From NCBI GenBank assembly GCA_021108035.1, contig JAIORQ010000076.1, forward strand, positions 44,255-108,254: a stretch of 64,000 nt of DNA, given 5' to 3'. A program made the translations under genes and the position numbers. The first letter of the stretch is position 1, and the number at the start of each line of letters is the position of its first letter. A model generated the notes under the pieces. The model saw only the letters and a program-made list of their open reading frames with translations, had not been told where the DNA came from and made no database searches. This DNA comes from Bacteroidales bacterium. GTDB taxonomy: Bacteria; Bacteroidota; Bacteroidia; Bacteroidales; JAADGE01. This document shows positions 12,519 to 21,462 of this stretch, piece by piece.

Positions 12519-13529
12519 ATGAATAAAAAAGAAAACATAAAATTCTCATTTATAATTCCTGTTTATAACAGACCACAGGAAGTTGAAGAATTACTTGAAA
12601 GTATGCATAAACAATCAAAAAAAGACTTTGAAGTAATTATTGTTGAAGACGGGTCAAATATAAAGTGTGATGAAATTGTTGAGAAGTATAAAAACTTACT
12701 TAATATTAAATATTTTTTCAAAAACAATACAGGCCCGGGGCAAAGCAGAAATTACGGAAGCGAAAGAGTTACCGGGAATTATTGTATTTTTTTGGATTCT
12801 GATTGCATTTTACCTGCGGATTATTTTGAAATTGTTCAAAATTCATTAACGAAAAGTTTTGTTGATGCTTACGGCGGACCTGATAAAGCAGACAGCAGTT
12901 TTACTTTACTTCAAAAAGCTATTAATTATTCTATGACTTCTTTTTTTACTACAGGAGGAATACGAGGAGGCAGTGAAAAGATTGATAAGTTTCATCCTCG
13001 AAGTTTCAATATGGGGTATTCTAAAGAAGTTTTTAATCTTACAAAAGGGTTTTCAAAAATGCGATTCGGAGAAGATATTGACATGAGTATTCGCATTTTA
13101 GACAACGGATTCAAAACTAAATTACTTAAAGAAGCTTATGTATATCATAAAAGACGTACAAATTTCAGACAGTTTTTCAAACAAATATATAATTCAGGAA
13201 TTGCCAGAATAAACTTATCTAAAAGACATCCGAAGTCTTTAAAACTTGTTCATCTTGCACCGGCAATTTTCTTATTCGGTCTGATAAATTTGCTTATTCT
13301 GATTTTTTCCGTTTCAGTTTACTTTGTTATTCCGATTATAGCTTATACATTTATGATTTTTATTGATTCTTGGATAAAAAACAAAAATCTAAAAGTTGGA
13401 TTATTATCGATATTAACAAGCTATTGTCAATTAACAGCTTACGGTCTGGGATTTATTACTGCTTTTTGGAAAAGAAATATCCTAAAAGGAGATGAATTTT
13501 CAGCATTTAATAAAAATTTTTACAAATAA
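12519..13529 (+). CDS. Family 2 glycosyltransferase with C-terminal membrane segments
   Basis: This is an inverting GT-A glycosyltransferase of 336 residues. The fold shows in FSFIIPVYNRP at the start, EVIIVEDGS at about residue 50, and the metal-binding triad in IFLDSDCILP at about residue 95. FGEDIDMSIRI at about residue 188 supplies the acceptor-side acidic residues. Two hydrophobic segments at about 250-290 anchor it to the membrane. It starts 27 bases after dapA and is followed 9 bases later by a lipoprotein gene. Donor and acceptor are unknown; a role in surface polysaccharide or lipid glycosylation is an inference. Confidence 0.87.
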   Translation: MNKKENIKFSFIIPVYNRPQEVEELLESMHKQSKKDFEVIIVEDGSNIKCDEIVEKYKNLLNIKYFFKNNTGPGQSRNYGSERVTGNYCIFLDSDCILPADYFEIVQNSLTKSFVDAYGGPDKADSSFTLLQKAINYSMTSFFTTGGIRGGSEKIDKFHPRSFNMGYSKEVFNLTKGFSKMRFGEDIDMSIRILDNGFKTKLLKEAYVYHKRRTNFRQFFKQIYNSGIARINLSKRHPKSLKLVHLAPAIFLFGLINLLILIFSVSVYFVIPIIAYTFMIFIDSWIKNKNLKVGLLSILTSYCQLTAYGLGFITAFWKRNILKGDEFSAFNKNFYK

Positions 13530-13538
13530 CCGGAAATT

Positions 13539-14546
13539 ATGAAAACATTTTATGAAAAAACTAAACCAAGATTATCATTATTAAAGATGAGAACAATTTT
13601 TTTAAAAATTACCGGAACTCCACTTTTAATTTTGTTAATGGCTGTTGTATTATTATTCTCATGTAAAAAAATTAAAGAAGTAAATCAAGATCCTGAAATT
13701 GAACCATTGAAACATGGTTTTAAAGTATCTGCAGCAGTAGGATATTGTGCCTCATTAGCAAATTCACTTTTTAGAGGTGAAGAGTTACCGGATAATGTAT
13801 TATTTCAATCTTCCCAAAATGATGATTATTCAGGATCAGGAATAATGTATGTAACAATTAATGACAACTATCCTCTTCCTTTTAACAGCAATATCGGTCA
13901 GATAATTATCCCTTGCTTATGGGATGTAAATTATGATCAAAGTGAATATAACGGAGTAATAACAACAATATTTACAGATATTAATATTTTAGAGGGAAAA
14001 TACAAGTTCAGAGGTATTCATACTGTTCCTGTAATTGAAATTGAAGGAGGAAAAATACTGACCCTCTTTGCAGAACAAGATATAATTATTGGTGAAGGAT
14101 CAGACACACTATTAAACTTAAACTTATCTAATCCGCAATTTAATTTAGAAATAGCCAGATCAGAAACAGAACAACCCAATAATACTTTTGCTGCAGTTAA
14201 GCAAAATGTTTGGTTTATTACCATAGATCAAAATAATACTATGTCAAACATTTATGATGACGAATTTACAGTCAACGGCGGAGGGCAAATTGCAGAGGTT
14301 TCAAGTGAAAGCGGCGGAATACTGTACCATGCCATGATAAATGCAGAATTCATCCCTAACATATGTAAACTTAACCCTATTACAGGTGTTGGTTTTATTC
14401 AAAATTTAAAAGTAGGCACTGATATAGACTTGGGAAATATTACTCTGAATTTTCATGACAAATGTGACGGAAAAGCATATGTTGAATTTGCAACCGGAAA
14501 ATACATAGGTTCAAGCCGCAGAGATGTAAACCTTAATTTTTATTAA
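13539..14546 (+). CDS. Putative lipoprotein, unrecognised
   Basis: The protein has 335 residues from the ATG at 13539. A hydrophobic stretch (TPLLILLMAVVLLFSC) ends in a lipobox-like Cys at about residue 43, followed by KK. The signal is preceded by an unusually long positively charged stretch, so a start at the Met codon about 16 residues in is plausible. The mature part is beta-rich with repeated Asp/Asn loops and no motif that I recognise. It sits between a glycosyltransferase and a DUF3137 gene on the same strand and is probably exported to the periplasm or outer membrane. Confidence 0.6.
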   Translation: MKTFYEKTKPRLSLLKMRTIFLKITGTPLLILLMAVVLLFSCKKIKEVNQDPEIEPLKHGFKVSAAVGYCASLANSLFRGEELPDNVLFQSSQNDDYSGSGIMYVTINDNYPLPFNSNIGQIIIPCLWDVNYDQSEYNGVITTIFTDINILEGKYKFRGIHTVPVIEIEGGKILTLFAEQDIIIGEGSDTLLNLNLSNPQFNLEIARSETEQPNNTFAAVKQNVWFITIDQNNTMSNIYDDEFTVNGGGQIAEVSSESGGILYHAMINAEFIPNICKLNPITGVGFIQNLKVGTDIDLGNITLNFHDKCDGKAYVEFATGKYIGSSRRDVNLNFY

Positions 14547-14592
14547 TTTTTTTGAAAAAGATTTAACCTCAAGTTCTGAAAAATATGAAATT

Positions 14593-15582
14593 ATGATATC
14601 AATTAATGAAGCAATTAACAGTAAAATTATTGATATTAATGAACTCGAAAATTTCAGATTAAAAAAACTTAAAGAAAGAAAACAAAGGACATTAACTGCT
14701 TTTATTTCAAGTATATCTGTTACTATAATCTCAATTGTATTAAGCATAATTATTTATAACGGTTGGGTAATGATAACAGGAATTATTATTGCCGGTATAA
14801 TATTTTTTATTGTAAGAGGCAGTCAACTTGTTAGTATTGAAAGGAATATAAGAAAAAATTTGTTACAATCTTTTTTCAAGGCTGTTATTCCGGAAATGTC
14901 TTATTCAACATATGATTATGTCAGCAGAGAACAATTTGAAAAAAGTAAATTTATTTGGTCTTATACACATCACAGCGGAGAAAACCTGTTTGCCGGGAAG
15001 CTCAATAATTTTAATGCAGTATTTTCTGAATTAAGGCTTTATGAAACAAATGACAAAATCAGGTTTACAATTTTTAAAGGGGTTTTCATTTTAATAACTT
15101 ATCCGGATCAATTTAAAGGCAGAACAGTTGTAAAACCATTCAGCAAAGAAACAACAGCAGACAGAAAAATAGGGAATTTCATACAAAAGATTATAAAATC
15201 CGGTGATCCGGAAATAAGCATTAATGATAAATCATTTAATGAAGAGTTTAAAGTTTTCTCAACAAATGAAAATGAAGCTAAAAATATATTAACTAAAGAA
15301 TTTAGGAGCTTTTTGTTATCATACACTCTTAATTCAAAGACTGAAGCTTTTTTTAGTATTAATGAAAATAAAATTTATTTCGGCTTGAATAAATTTGAAG
15401 ACCTGTTTAAGATTGAAGTTAAAAAGCCGATAAATAAAAATTTGCTTGAGAATTATTATAACAATCTTAAAACACTGACAAATATTTCAGAGAAGTTATT
15501 TAGATTGGTAGATTTTGCATATAAAAACCCGAAAATTCATGATAACAGATTTTTAAATTTTGATAATGAACTAAAATATTAA
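14593..15582 (+). CDS. DUF3137-type membrane protein
   Basis: The 329-residue protein has a charged N-terminus (LKKLKERKQR), two adjacent membrane helices at about residues 35-75, and a cytoplasmic domain. That domain contains GENLFAGKLNNFNAVFSELRLYE and FKGVFILITYPDQFKGRTVVKP; this layout is typical of DUF3137. The family has no established function known to me. It ends a run of same-strand genes from ligA onward and is followed by a strong hairpin terminator at 15642-15675. Confidence 0.75.
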   Translation: MISINEAINSKIIDINELENFRLKKLKERKQRTLTAFISSISVTIISIVLSIIIYNGWVMITGIIIAGIIFFIVRGSQLVSIERNIRKNLLQSFFKAVIPEMSYSTYDYVSREQFEKSKFIWSYTHHSGENLFAGKLNNFNAVFSELRLYETNDKIRFTIFKGVFILITYPDQFKGRTVVKPFSKETTADRKIGNFIQKIIKSGDPEISINDKSFNEEFKVFSTNENEAKNILTKEFRSFLLSYTLNSKTEAFFSINENKIYFGLNKFEDLFKIEVKKPINKNLLENYYNNLKTLTNISEKLFRLVDFAYKNPKIHDNRFLNFDNELKY

Positions 15583-15641
15583 GTTTATTACAAACTTCTG
15601 AAAAAAAAGGACTTAACAGACAATTAATACCCAACATACAA

Positions 15642-15675
15642 AAAAGAGGCTGCCCGAAAAATGCAACCTCTTTTA
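15642..15675. terminator. Bidirectional hairpin terminator
   Basis: The arms AAAAGAGG and CCTCTTTT pair, with an inner TGC/GCA pair after one mismatch, and the loop is short and A-rich. A-rich sequence on one side and T-rich on the other let it act on both strands. It sits between the convergent DUF3137 gene and the beta-propeller gene, exactly where a shared terminator is expected. Confidence 0.8.
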
Positions 15676-15696
15676 AAAACAATTATAATAAATCTG

Positions 15697-17712
15697 TTAA
15701 TCAGCAAACTTAAAGCAAGATATATTTTCGGGTTCTTTGCGGTAATAAATCTGATTAGAAATATTATCCACCTCATAGCTTGGCTTCTTGTCTTTTCCGA
15801 GACTTACAAAATCCATAACTTCACCTGTATCTTTATTTACACGTATTAGTCGATTATCTTTTCGACCGTCGCCTACTGTCATCATAAAAATAAAGTCAGG
15901 CGAGTTGGCTGTAGCCTTAAATCGCTGATTCACAGCCTTCATGTACTTTTTTGCATAAGAGAAACCTGCGGCACCCAACTCTCCGTATGCTTCTGTTACA
16001 GCGACCCCTATCTCTTTCTCTATGGGATCATCTGCATATTTTGCAGTAGTAGCCCCAACTGCCGCAGCTGTCATAGAAGCAGCTATGCCAATATAAGCTG
16101 CCCTTACTGCCATTGCCGCATTCAAGGCTTTCATAATTCCGGAGATAGTGGGTGCAGGATAATACTCTTGAAACTTATGACTACCGTCAAAACCAACCAG
16201 AGCAATGTTCTGCATACCCAAAATTATTACTCCGTCTTCTCTTAATTCTAATGCATTTGGGGTTTCCTTGCCTTGAAACTTAATATCTTCTGTAGAAAGC
16301 TGCTCAAAACTTTCAGTATTTTTATCAATCTCGAAAAGAGCCTTGCTTCCGGGAGAAAACACATAGATCTTATCATCTCCGGAAACATTCATATTAGAAC
16401 CGGTTTTGATTGATTTAGCAAATTTAGGCACTCCGGTAGAAAGATTCAGAATATTTGCCTCTCTGTCAGTTGAATAAAATAAACCGTCATCTAATAATTC
16501 TATTTGTTCTATGTTACCTTTCAACTTAGCATATTTATCGAATTTCAATGTTCCGCCGGCAGGATCAAGCATATTCACCATATAGGCAGGATTACTTCCA
16601 CTACTGCCATCTTTAGCCAATATCAGCAAAATTCCCTCATTGGTGTATTTGTAATCAATAACACCTCCTTTTACCTTAAATCCCCTGCCGTTCTTACCCC
16701 ATTTTTTTTCACCTGTGCTGTAATCAACCATATTTACCATAGTGTTAAGACCTGCATCCGGACAAACAATCAATCCGTCTTTATCAAAAATAATCTGTCC
16801 TCTCTTGCCGGCAAAACTCACTCCTTCAGTCCATACAAACTTGCCGTCGGCTAAATCTATACGCTGATAACCGCTTTTATATTTAACAGTAGTTACTGTT
16901 TTTCCGTCACTTGTCTTTTTTGTAGAAGTTGATTTCGACTCGAAGCCGAAAATAAAATCTTTATCGTCCTCCAACATATAAAAGTCAGCAAGAACATCAC
17001 CCGGCTTTATCGAATTTTCAGCTAAATTTTTAAGTAAATTACCTACCCCTTTCATTTTCTCCATTAATTCAGCAGCCTCCGGATCCATTGCTTGCTTCCA
17101 ATAAATCTCTCCGGTCCTTGAATTAATCTTATAAATATTCCACAAGGTAGCCAACAAAAATTTATCGCCGCCTAATTCACGAAAAGCAGTAAGCATACCA
17201 AACTCATCGTGCTTTTCCCAAAGCTTCTTACCACTTGCAAGATCTATCGAATACAACGACGGACTATTATTACCTGCCTGATAACCTTGTATCAGCAAGC
17301 ACAAATTCCGTGACAACACATAGCTGTCTTTTACCCTGTCTATACCGGCTTTTTTCGAATTGAACACTAATGTTCCTTCAAAGGGCTCAATGATAAACAC
17401 CGTAGGGTTTTCATCTGCAGAAGACAACTGTATAAAGGGACTACCGTCTATCGGCAGATAACCGGACTCCGGCAAATCGGCTAATTCATTTTTAGTCCAC
17501 AGTACATTGCCTGTGGCAGGGTCCACCCCATGCAAGCCGTCTGTTGTTGCCACAACAAGCATACCGAAAGAAGTAACTCTCTGCCATATTACATCCTCTC
17601 CAAAACTTGCTACCCAGTCAGCATCATTGCGTTCCTGAGCCATAACAGTTGCACTTAGTAAAATTGAAAATACTAATGCAACAAGCACTTTAATCCTTGT
17701 AACTGTTTTCAT
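15697..17712 (-). CDS. Secreted PQQ-like beta-propeller protein
   Basis: The 671-residue protein has a clean signal peptide (VLVALVFSILLSATVMAQ) and repeated PQQ-like blades: GVDPATGNVLW, SIDLASGKKLW, KINSRTGEIYW and RIDLADGKFVW are blade ends of the Trp-docking type. An Ala-rich hydrophobic stretch at about residues 535-575 (ALNAAMAVRAAYIGIAAS) may contact a membrane. No PQQ-binding or catalytic residues are evident, so a scaffold like BamB is as likely as an enzyme. It is visibly more G+C rich than its neighbours: 29 of 60 bases at 16021-16080. It lies downstream of the thioredoxin-like and sigma genes. Confidence 0.82.
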   Translation of the reverse strand: MKTVTRIKVLVALVFSILLSATVMAQERNDADWVASFGEDVIWQRVTSFGMLVVATTDGLHGVDPATGNVLWTKNELADLPESGYLPIDGSPFIQLSSADENPTVFIIEPFEGTLVFNSKKAGIDRVKDSYVLSRNLCLLIQGYQAGNNSPSLYSIDLASGKKLWEKHDEFGMLTAFRELGGDKFLLATLWNIYKINSRTGEIYWKQAMDPEAAELMEKMKGVGNLLKNLAENSIKPGDVLADFYMLEDDKDFIFGFESKSTSTKKTSDGKTVTTVKYKSGYQRIDLADGKFVWTEGVSFAGKRGQIIFDKDGLIVCPDAGLNTMVNMVDYSTGEKKWGKNGRGFKVKGGVIDYKYTNEGILLILAKDGSSGSNPAYMVNMLDPAGGTLKFDKYAKLKGNIEQIELLDDGLFYSTDREANILNLSTGVPKFAKSIKTGSNMNVSGDDKIYVFSPGSKALFEIDKNTESFEQLSTEDIKFQGKETPNALELREDGVIILGMQNIALVGFDGSHKFQEYYPAPTISGIMKALNAAMAVRAAYIGIAASMTAAAVGATTAKYADDPIEKEIGVAVTEAYGELGAAGFSYAKKYMKAVNQRFKATANSPDFIFMMTVGDGRKDNRLIRVNKDTGEVMDFVSLGKDKKPSYEVDNISNQIYYRKEPENISCFKFAD

Positions 17713-17781
17713 AATTATATTTTTAATTAGTATTTATTACCCTTTCTTAATTACAAAAATTGTGCTAAATTATTAAACAAT

Positions 17782-17814
17782 GAAAGCAAGAACCTTATCA
17801 AGATCCCTGCTTTC
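17782..17814 (-). terminator. Weak hairpin after the thioredoxin-like gene
   Basis: The arms GAAAGCA and TGCTTTC are separated by 19 bases in the gap between the thioredoxin-like gene and the beta-propeller gene. No good T-tract follows on the minus strand, so it may attenuate rather than stop transcription, or be incidental. Confidence 0.3.
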
Positions 17815-17859
17815 TTTCAATCTCCTTCAAATTTTGTTTGCTTATTAAATAACCACGGG

Positions 17860-18270
17860 CTATAGATTCTTTAAAATTATGGCAAGCATCTCATCCAAAG
17901 ATTGTTCTGTTGTTAAAACAGCTTTTCTCTTTTTACTTTTTGCATCTACTAATACTATAAAACCGGTTCCCTGATTAGAAACTAATATTCCGTTAATCCC
18001 AAGTTTATTTGCGGTTTTATGGGTCTTTTCTTTTGATGATACATCAGAAAAATCGAATTTTACAAATTCTACTTTCTTGTCTTTCAGTTTTTCTTGCAAG
18101 TCTTTAACTATAGGTATCATTAACTCGCTGTCAATACAGTCATCAGCATGGAACATTACTGCATACAGCGTTGCTGATTCATTTTCCTGACTAAAAACAT
18201 TTGAAACACTAAATCCTGTTAAAAAGATAAGTACAAGAGCAAGATTTTTTACTTTTTTTACAAATTTCAT
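17860..18270 (-). CDS. Exported thioredoxin-like protein with a single active-site-region Cys
   Basis: The 136-residue protein has a signal peptide (LALVLIFLTGFSVSNVFSQ) and a thioredoxin-like core: strand ATLYAVMFHADDC, then helix and strand VEFVKFDFSD, then the TGFIVLVDA strand. The usual CxxC position reads FHADDCIDSE, so the pair is reduced to one Cys and dithiol redox chemistry is doubtful. Its promoter region contains the same two boxes as the sigma gene upstream (18326-18358), which suggests direct control by that sigma factor. The family call is from fold pattern and is moderate. Confidence 0.6.
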   Translation of the reverse strand: MKFVKKVKNLALVLIFLTGFSVSNVFSQENESATLYAVMFHADDCIDSELMIPIVKDLQEKLKDKKVEFVKFDFSDVSSKEKTHKTANKLGINGILVSNQGTGFIVLVDAKSKKRKAVLTTEQSLDEMLAIILKNL

Positions 18271-18325
18271 ATTACTGATTTTTTAAATTAAATTAATAAA
18301 AATTACATTATGACCAAAAGTCTGT

Positions 18326-18358
18326 ATTAAAGATTAACTTAATTGAAAATGGTTGGGT
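18326..18358 (-). promoter_or_regulatory. Predicted ECF-sigma promoter of the thioredoxin-like gene
   Basis: On the minus strand the sequence reads ACCCAACC, then 16 bases, then ATCTTTAAT. Exactly the same two boxes with the same 16-base spacing occur upstream of the sigma factor gene at 19502-19534. The distal box lies about 55 bases before the start codon. Identity of both boxes and spacing within unlike flanking sequence is the evidence for an ECF-type promoter. Confidence 0.65.
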
Positions 18359-18447
18359 TAATGATTGATTTTAATATTAATAATCTTATCTGTTTCTTCT
18401 GAATTCAGTATTTAATATAGGTGTTGTTTCAGTATATACAGATAAAC

Positions 18448-18927
18448 TTATTTTGATGTAACTCCCGGAGAATTATTTTTTTCTATATAATTATCAGTTT
18501 CTTGATATAAAATAATTTCTAAAGAATTGGTATCATTGGTATCATCAATATAATTATCTGCTTCCAAAATATCTTCTTCTTCTTGCTCTTGATTAGATAT
18601 GATGACTTTACTAACCGAATTCAAATGTTTTTCGGATATAGATTCGGCAGGTAAATCGGGTATTGATTGTTCTTGTAAATCTATTGTTGTATTTTTTTGT
18701 TTAAATGTACCTGTTACAATGAGAGTTATTGTTCCGATAAGGGCAAAAGCAAGAACTGCAACAGCAATCCTTAATTGTTGTATTTTTCTTAAAGAGAAAA
18801 TAATCTTTTTATTGTTCATACGGGAATTGATTTTTTCCCACATTTCTTTTTCAGGAGAGATTGTATGTTTTTTATATCTGTCTTTGAAGAAATTATCAAA
18901 ATGCCTCTTTGGTATAGACTTATTCAT
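18448..18927 (-). CDS. Single-pass membrane partner of the ECF sigma factor
   Basis: The 159-residue protein has a basic cytoplasmic N-terminus (about 50 residues, with FDNFFKDRYKK and SPEKEMWEKINSRM), one membrane helix at about residues 52-72, and an acidic Asp/Glu/Asn-rich external tail. It starts one base after the sigma gene stop, which fits an anti-sigma factor. The N-terminal pattern (an acidic/aromatic start, a Trp followed by a basic helix, then the membrane helix) recurs in the protein at 45152-46381 downstream of the second sigma gene. Anti-sigma activity is inferred from position and topology. Confidence 0.6.
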   Translation of the reverse strand: MNKSIPKRHFDNFFKDRYKKHTISPEKEMWEKINSRMNNKKIIFSLRKIQQLRIAVAVLAFALIGTITLIVTGTFKQKNTTIDLQEQSIPDLPAESISEKHLNSVSKVIISNQEQEEEDILEADNYIDDTNDTNSLEIILYQETDNYIEKNNSPGVTSK

Positions 18928-18928
18928 A

Positions 18929-19474
18929 TTATCCGTACAAATTAATTTTTTTTATAATAATATTATGTTGTAATTTCTTTCTTGCATCATGTAAATGGGA
19001 TTTTGATGTACCTACGGAAATCTCTAACATATCAGCTATTTCCTTATGAGAAAAACCTTCAATACTATACATGTTGAAAACAATTCGCATTCTGTCAGGT
19101 AAATTTTGAATAATCCGAGTTAGTTCATCTGTTTCTATGTTACTAAAAATATTATTATTACTTATATTATCATTTATGCTGTTTCCCAATAAAGTAATAT
19201 CATCAACAAGGTATAATCTTGTTTTCTTTTTATAAAGTTTAAATGCTTCATTCACAAATATTTTTTTCATCCACCATTCCAAAACTTCAGGTTTTCTTAA
19301 TTGTGAAATATTCTCATATACCTTAAGAAATCCTTCTTGGAAAATGTCTTCTGCATCCGGTTTGTTTTTTGCATACCTGTAACAAAGGCTTAACATTATT
19401 GGTGCAAACCTATCATACAAATCTTTTTTAGATTTGGCATTACCTTTTTTACAGCCCGCAATAATTTTCTTCAA
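18929..19474 (-). CDS. ECF RNA polymerase sigma factor
   Basis: The 181-residue sigma-70 family protein has only regions 2 and 4, as in ECF factors. Region 2 shows YRYAKNKPDAEDIFQEGFLKVYENI split across the helix pair, and region 4 shows GFSHKEIADMLEISVGTSKSHLHDARKKL. The frame opens at a TTG just after an AGGAG, so the exact start is uncertain. A membrane protein gene follows at once. The upstream two-box sequence at 19502-19534 matches one before the thioredoxin-like gene, implying autoregulation and a small local regulon. Confidence 0.9.
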   Translation of the reverse strand: MKKIIAGCKKGNAKSKKDLYDRFAPIMLSLCYRYAKNKPDAEDIFQEGFLKVYENISQLRKPEVLEWWMKKIFVNEAFKLYKKKTRLYLVDDITLLGNSINDNISNNNIFSNIETDELTRIIQNLPDRMRIVFNMYSIEGFSHKEIADMLEISVGTSKSHLHDARKKLQHNIIIKKINLYG

Positions 19475-19501
19475 ACTCCTATTTCTATAGTTCTGTTCTA
19501 A

Positions 19502-19534
19502 ATTAAAGATAATTTAACAGCTAAAAGGTTGGGT
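19502..19534 (-). promoter_or_regulatory. Predicted autoregulatory ECF-sigma promoter
   Basis: The minus strand carries ACCCAACC-N16-ATCTTTAAT, identical in both boxes and spacing to the element at 18326-18358. The proximal box ends about 27 bases before the sigma gene start. Upstream promoters of this form are typical of autoregulated ECF sigma genes. Confidence 0.65.
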
Positions 19535-19546
19535 GTAACATTATTA

Positions 19547-20329
19547 TTACTCATCAATTTTTGCCTGTTGCCAAATAACTTCCATTTCATCCAAACTCAT
19601 ATCTTTTAAAGATAAACCTTTTTTAATGGTATTATCTTCCAAATAATTAAATCGTTTTATAAATTTTTGATTGGTTTTTTCCAATGCATTATCCGGATTA
19701 ATATCATATAATCGAGCAGCATTGATCATGGCAAACATCAAATCACCGAATTCAGATTCCATCTTATCTTTATCTGCTTTCTTAACTTCTGCTTCAAATT
19801 CATTTAATTCTTCTCTTACTTTATCCCAAACTTGTTCTTTGTATTCCCAATCGAAACCTACTCCCCTCGCCTTTTCTTGCATTCTTAATGCTTTTATCAC
19901 AGAAGGCAAAGAATTAGGAATACCACTGAGTACTCTGCCTCCGTTTTCTTTTTCTTTAAGTTTAAGTTCTTCCCAATTTTTCATAACATCTTCTTGATTT
20001 GACACTTTGGTTTCTCCAAATACATGAGGATGTCTGTATATCAACTTATCTGCCAGACCATTAATAACATCGGCAATATCAAATTGTTTTTTTTCTGAAG
20101 CAATTTTTGAATAAAAAATAATATGTAAGAAAAGGTCGCCTAATTCCTTTTTTATTCCGGTTATATCATCTTCCAATACTGCATCAGCCAATTCATAAGT
20201 TTCCTCAATAGTCATAGTACGAAGGCTTTCATTGGTTTGCTCTTTGTCCCAAGGGCATCCTTCTCTGACATCATCCATTATCTTTAAGATATTTTCAAAA
20301 GCCTTTAATTTATCTTGCATATTATTCAT
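19547..20329 (-). CDS. mazG: MazG nucleoside triphosphate pyrophosphohydrolase
   Basis: MazG hydrolyses (d)NTPs to monophosphates and pyrophosphate, clearing abnormal nucleotides. The 260-residue protein has the duplicated MazG fold. The N-terminal half has CPWDKEQTNESLRTMTIEE with EETYELADAV supplying the metal-binding ExxE, followed by KKELGDLFLHIIF. The second half has a weaker repeat (REELNEFEAEV and SEFGDLMFAMI). It overlaps the upstream monooxygenase-like gene by 8 bases and is the last of a three-gene minus-strand operon. Confidence 0.95.
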   Translation of the reverse strand: MNNMQDKLKAFENILKIMDDVREGCPWDKEQTNESLRTMTIEETYELADAVLEDDITGIKKELGDLFLHIIFYSKIASEKKQFDIADVINGLADKLIYRHPHVFGETKVSNQEDVMKNWEELKLKEKENGGRVLSGIPNSLPSVIKALRMQEKARGVGFDWEYKEQVWDKVREELNEFEAEVKKADKDKMESEFGDLMFAMINAARLYDINPDNALEKTNQKFIKRFNYLEDNTIKKGLSLKDMSLDEMEVIWQQAKIDE

Positions 20330-20627
20330 TGGTATTTTCTTTTTCAGTTTTAACTAAACTCCACGCTTCAGGTCTATCAGCAAACCATTCTTTTGCTTTT
20401 GGCCAAACATTTTTAAAGAAATCAGTTTCTTTATAATTATTTAAATCATCTTCATTATTCCAATGACTACATGTAAAGAATATTTCCTTATCTCTTACAT
20501 CTTGTAATATCTCAAGATATAAACATCCGTTTTGTCCTTTAATTATTGGTTTAATTTCTGTTGAAAATTTAATGAAGTCATTAATTTTCTCTTTCCTAAA
20601 CTTCATTTTAACTATTCTTACTATCAT
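20322..20627 (-). CDS. Antibiotic biosynthesis monooxygenase (ABM) domain protein
   Basis: This is a 101-residue single-domain ferredoxin-like protein. It opens MIVRIVKMKFRKEKINDFI, has the GQNGCLYLEILQD strand and helix, and continues with IFFTCSHWNNEDDLNNY and the late FFKNVWPKAKEW. This matches the ABM/quinol-monooxygenase-like family (YgiN type). It overlaps the SAM hydrolase gene upstream by 20 bases and mazG downstream by 8, so translation is coupled. The physiological substrate is unknown. Confidence 0.78.
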   Translation of the reverse strand: MIVRIVKMKFRKEKINDFIKFSTEIKPIIKGQNGCLYLEILQDVRDKEIFFTCSHWNNEDDLNNYKETDFFKNVWPKAKEWFADRPEAWSLVKTEKENTNE

Positions 20628-21402
20628 AAAACTCTATTCTGATTTTTGTTGTATTACTAAAACTGAGAAGTTTTGAAATCTCACCTTTATTCATGGCTAT
20701 TTCAAGCAAACCGAGTGAATTAAATACGGCAACCAGTTCTCCCGGTTCAACATCTTGATAAGAATAACTGACATTATTAATTGCATATCCTGAAGTACCT
20801 GCATAAATACGATATGGCCTGCCTTGTGCAATTTCATTAAATATATCGTAAGTTATATTTGAAACTGCATTACTGTAGCTGTCCATATAAATAATATTAC
20901 CGAGGATATAGTTTTCACCGTGCGACGGATGCAATGCAAGCATTTGTTTAATCTTACCGGTAACTTTTCCTAAATTTTCAGGGTTCACACCGTTTATAAT
21001 CTCACATGCTATCTTACCAAATACAAATAAAGCAGGAGTTTTAAACGCACTTTTATCACAGCCGTCAATTTTAATAATTGTTTCAAATTCATCAGACTCA
21101 AAAACTAAGCTGAAAAGACCGTTATCCGCAGCAATAAAATACTGATCTTGAACTTTAGCAATCAAATGACTTCTGTTTCCGGAACATTCACCGTCAACAC
21201 CAATTAAATGAACCGTACCGTCAGGAAAATTTCTGTAACTGTTCTTTAAAATAAATGCAGCTTTTGAAATACTGTGGTGACCTATGTTATGAGCCAAATC
21301 AACAATATTCAGATTATCACAAGCTTTTAATAACTGACCTTTCAATCTGCCGAGAAAAAAATCATCAATATTTCGATCTGATATAAGTGTTATTACCGGC
21401 AA
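20608..21402 (-). CDS. SAM hydrolase (SAM hydroxide adenosyltransferase, DUF62 family)
   Basis: The family splits S-adenosylmethionine with water to adenosine and methionine and is related to fluorinase and chlorinase. The 264-residue protein opens VITLISDRNIDDFFLGRLKG. The conserved central block reads DGTVHLIGVDGECSGNR, then FIAADNGLFSLVF. The C-terminal barrel has GNIIYMDSYSNAVSNI. The usual first Asp-Phe-Gly pattern is altered to DRNID here. The start is TTG at 21402. It is divergent from phoH and heads the ABM-mazG operon. Confidence 0.85.
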   Translation of the reverse strand: MPVITLISDRNIDDFFLGRLKGQLLKACDNLNIVDLAHNIGHHSISKAAFILKNSYRNFPDGTVHLIGVDGECSGNRSHLIAKVQDQYFIAADNGLFSLVFESDEFETIIKIDGCDKSAFKTPALFVFGKIACEIINGVNPENLGKVTGKIKQMLALHPSHGENYILGNIIYMDSYSNAVSNITYDIFNEIAQGRPYRIYAGTSGYAINNVSYSYQDVEPGELVAVFNSLGLLEIAMNKGEISKLLSFSNTTKIRIEFYDSKNS

Positions 21403-21462
21403 TTTTTTACTTTTTTATTTAAAAAACATTTACTTTGTAAATGCAAAAGTAACTATAAGTAG

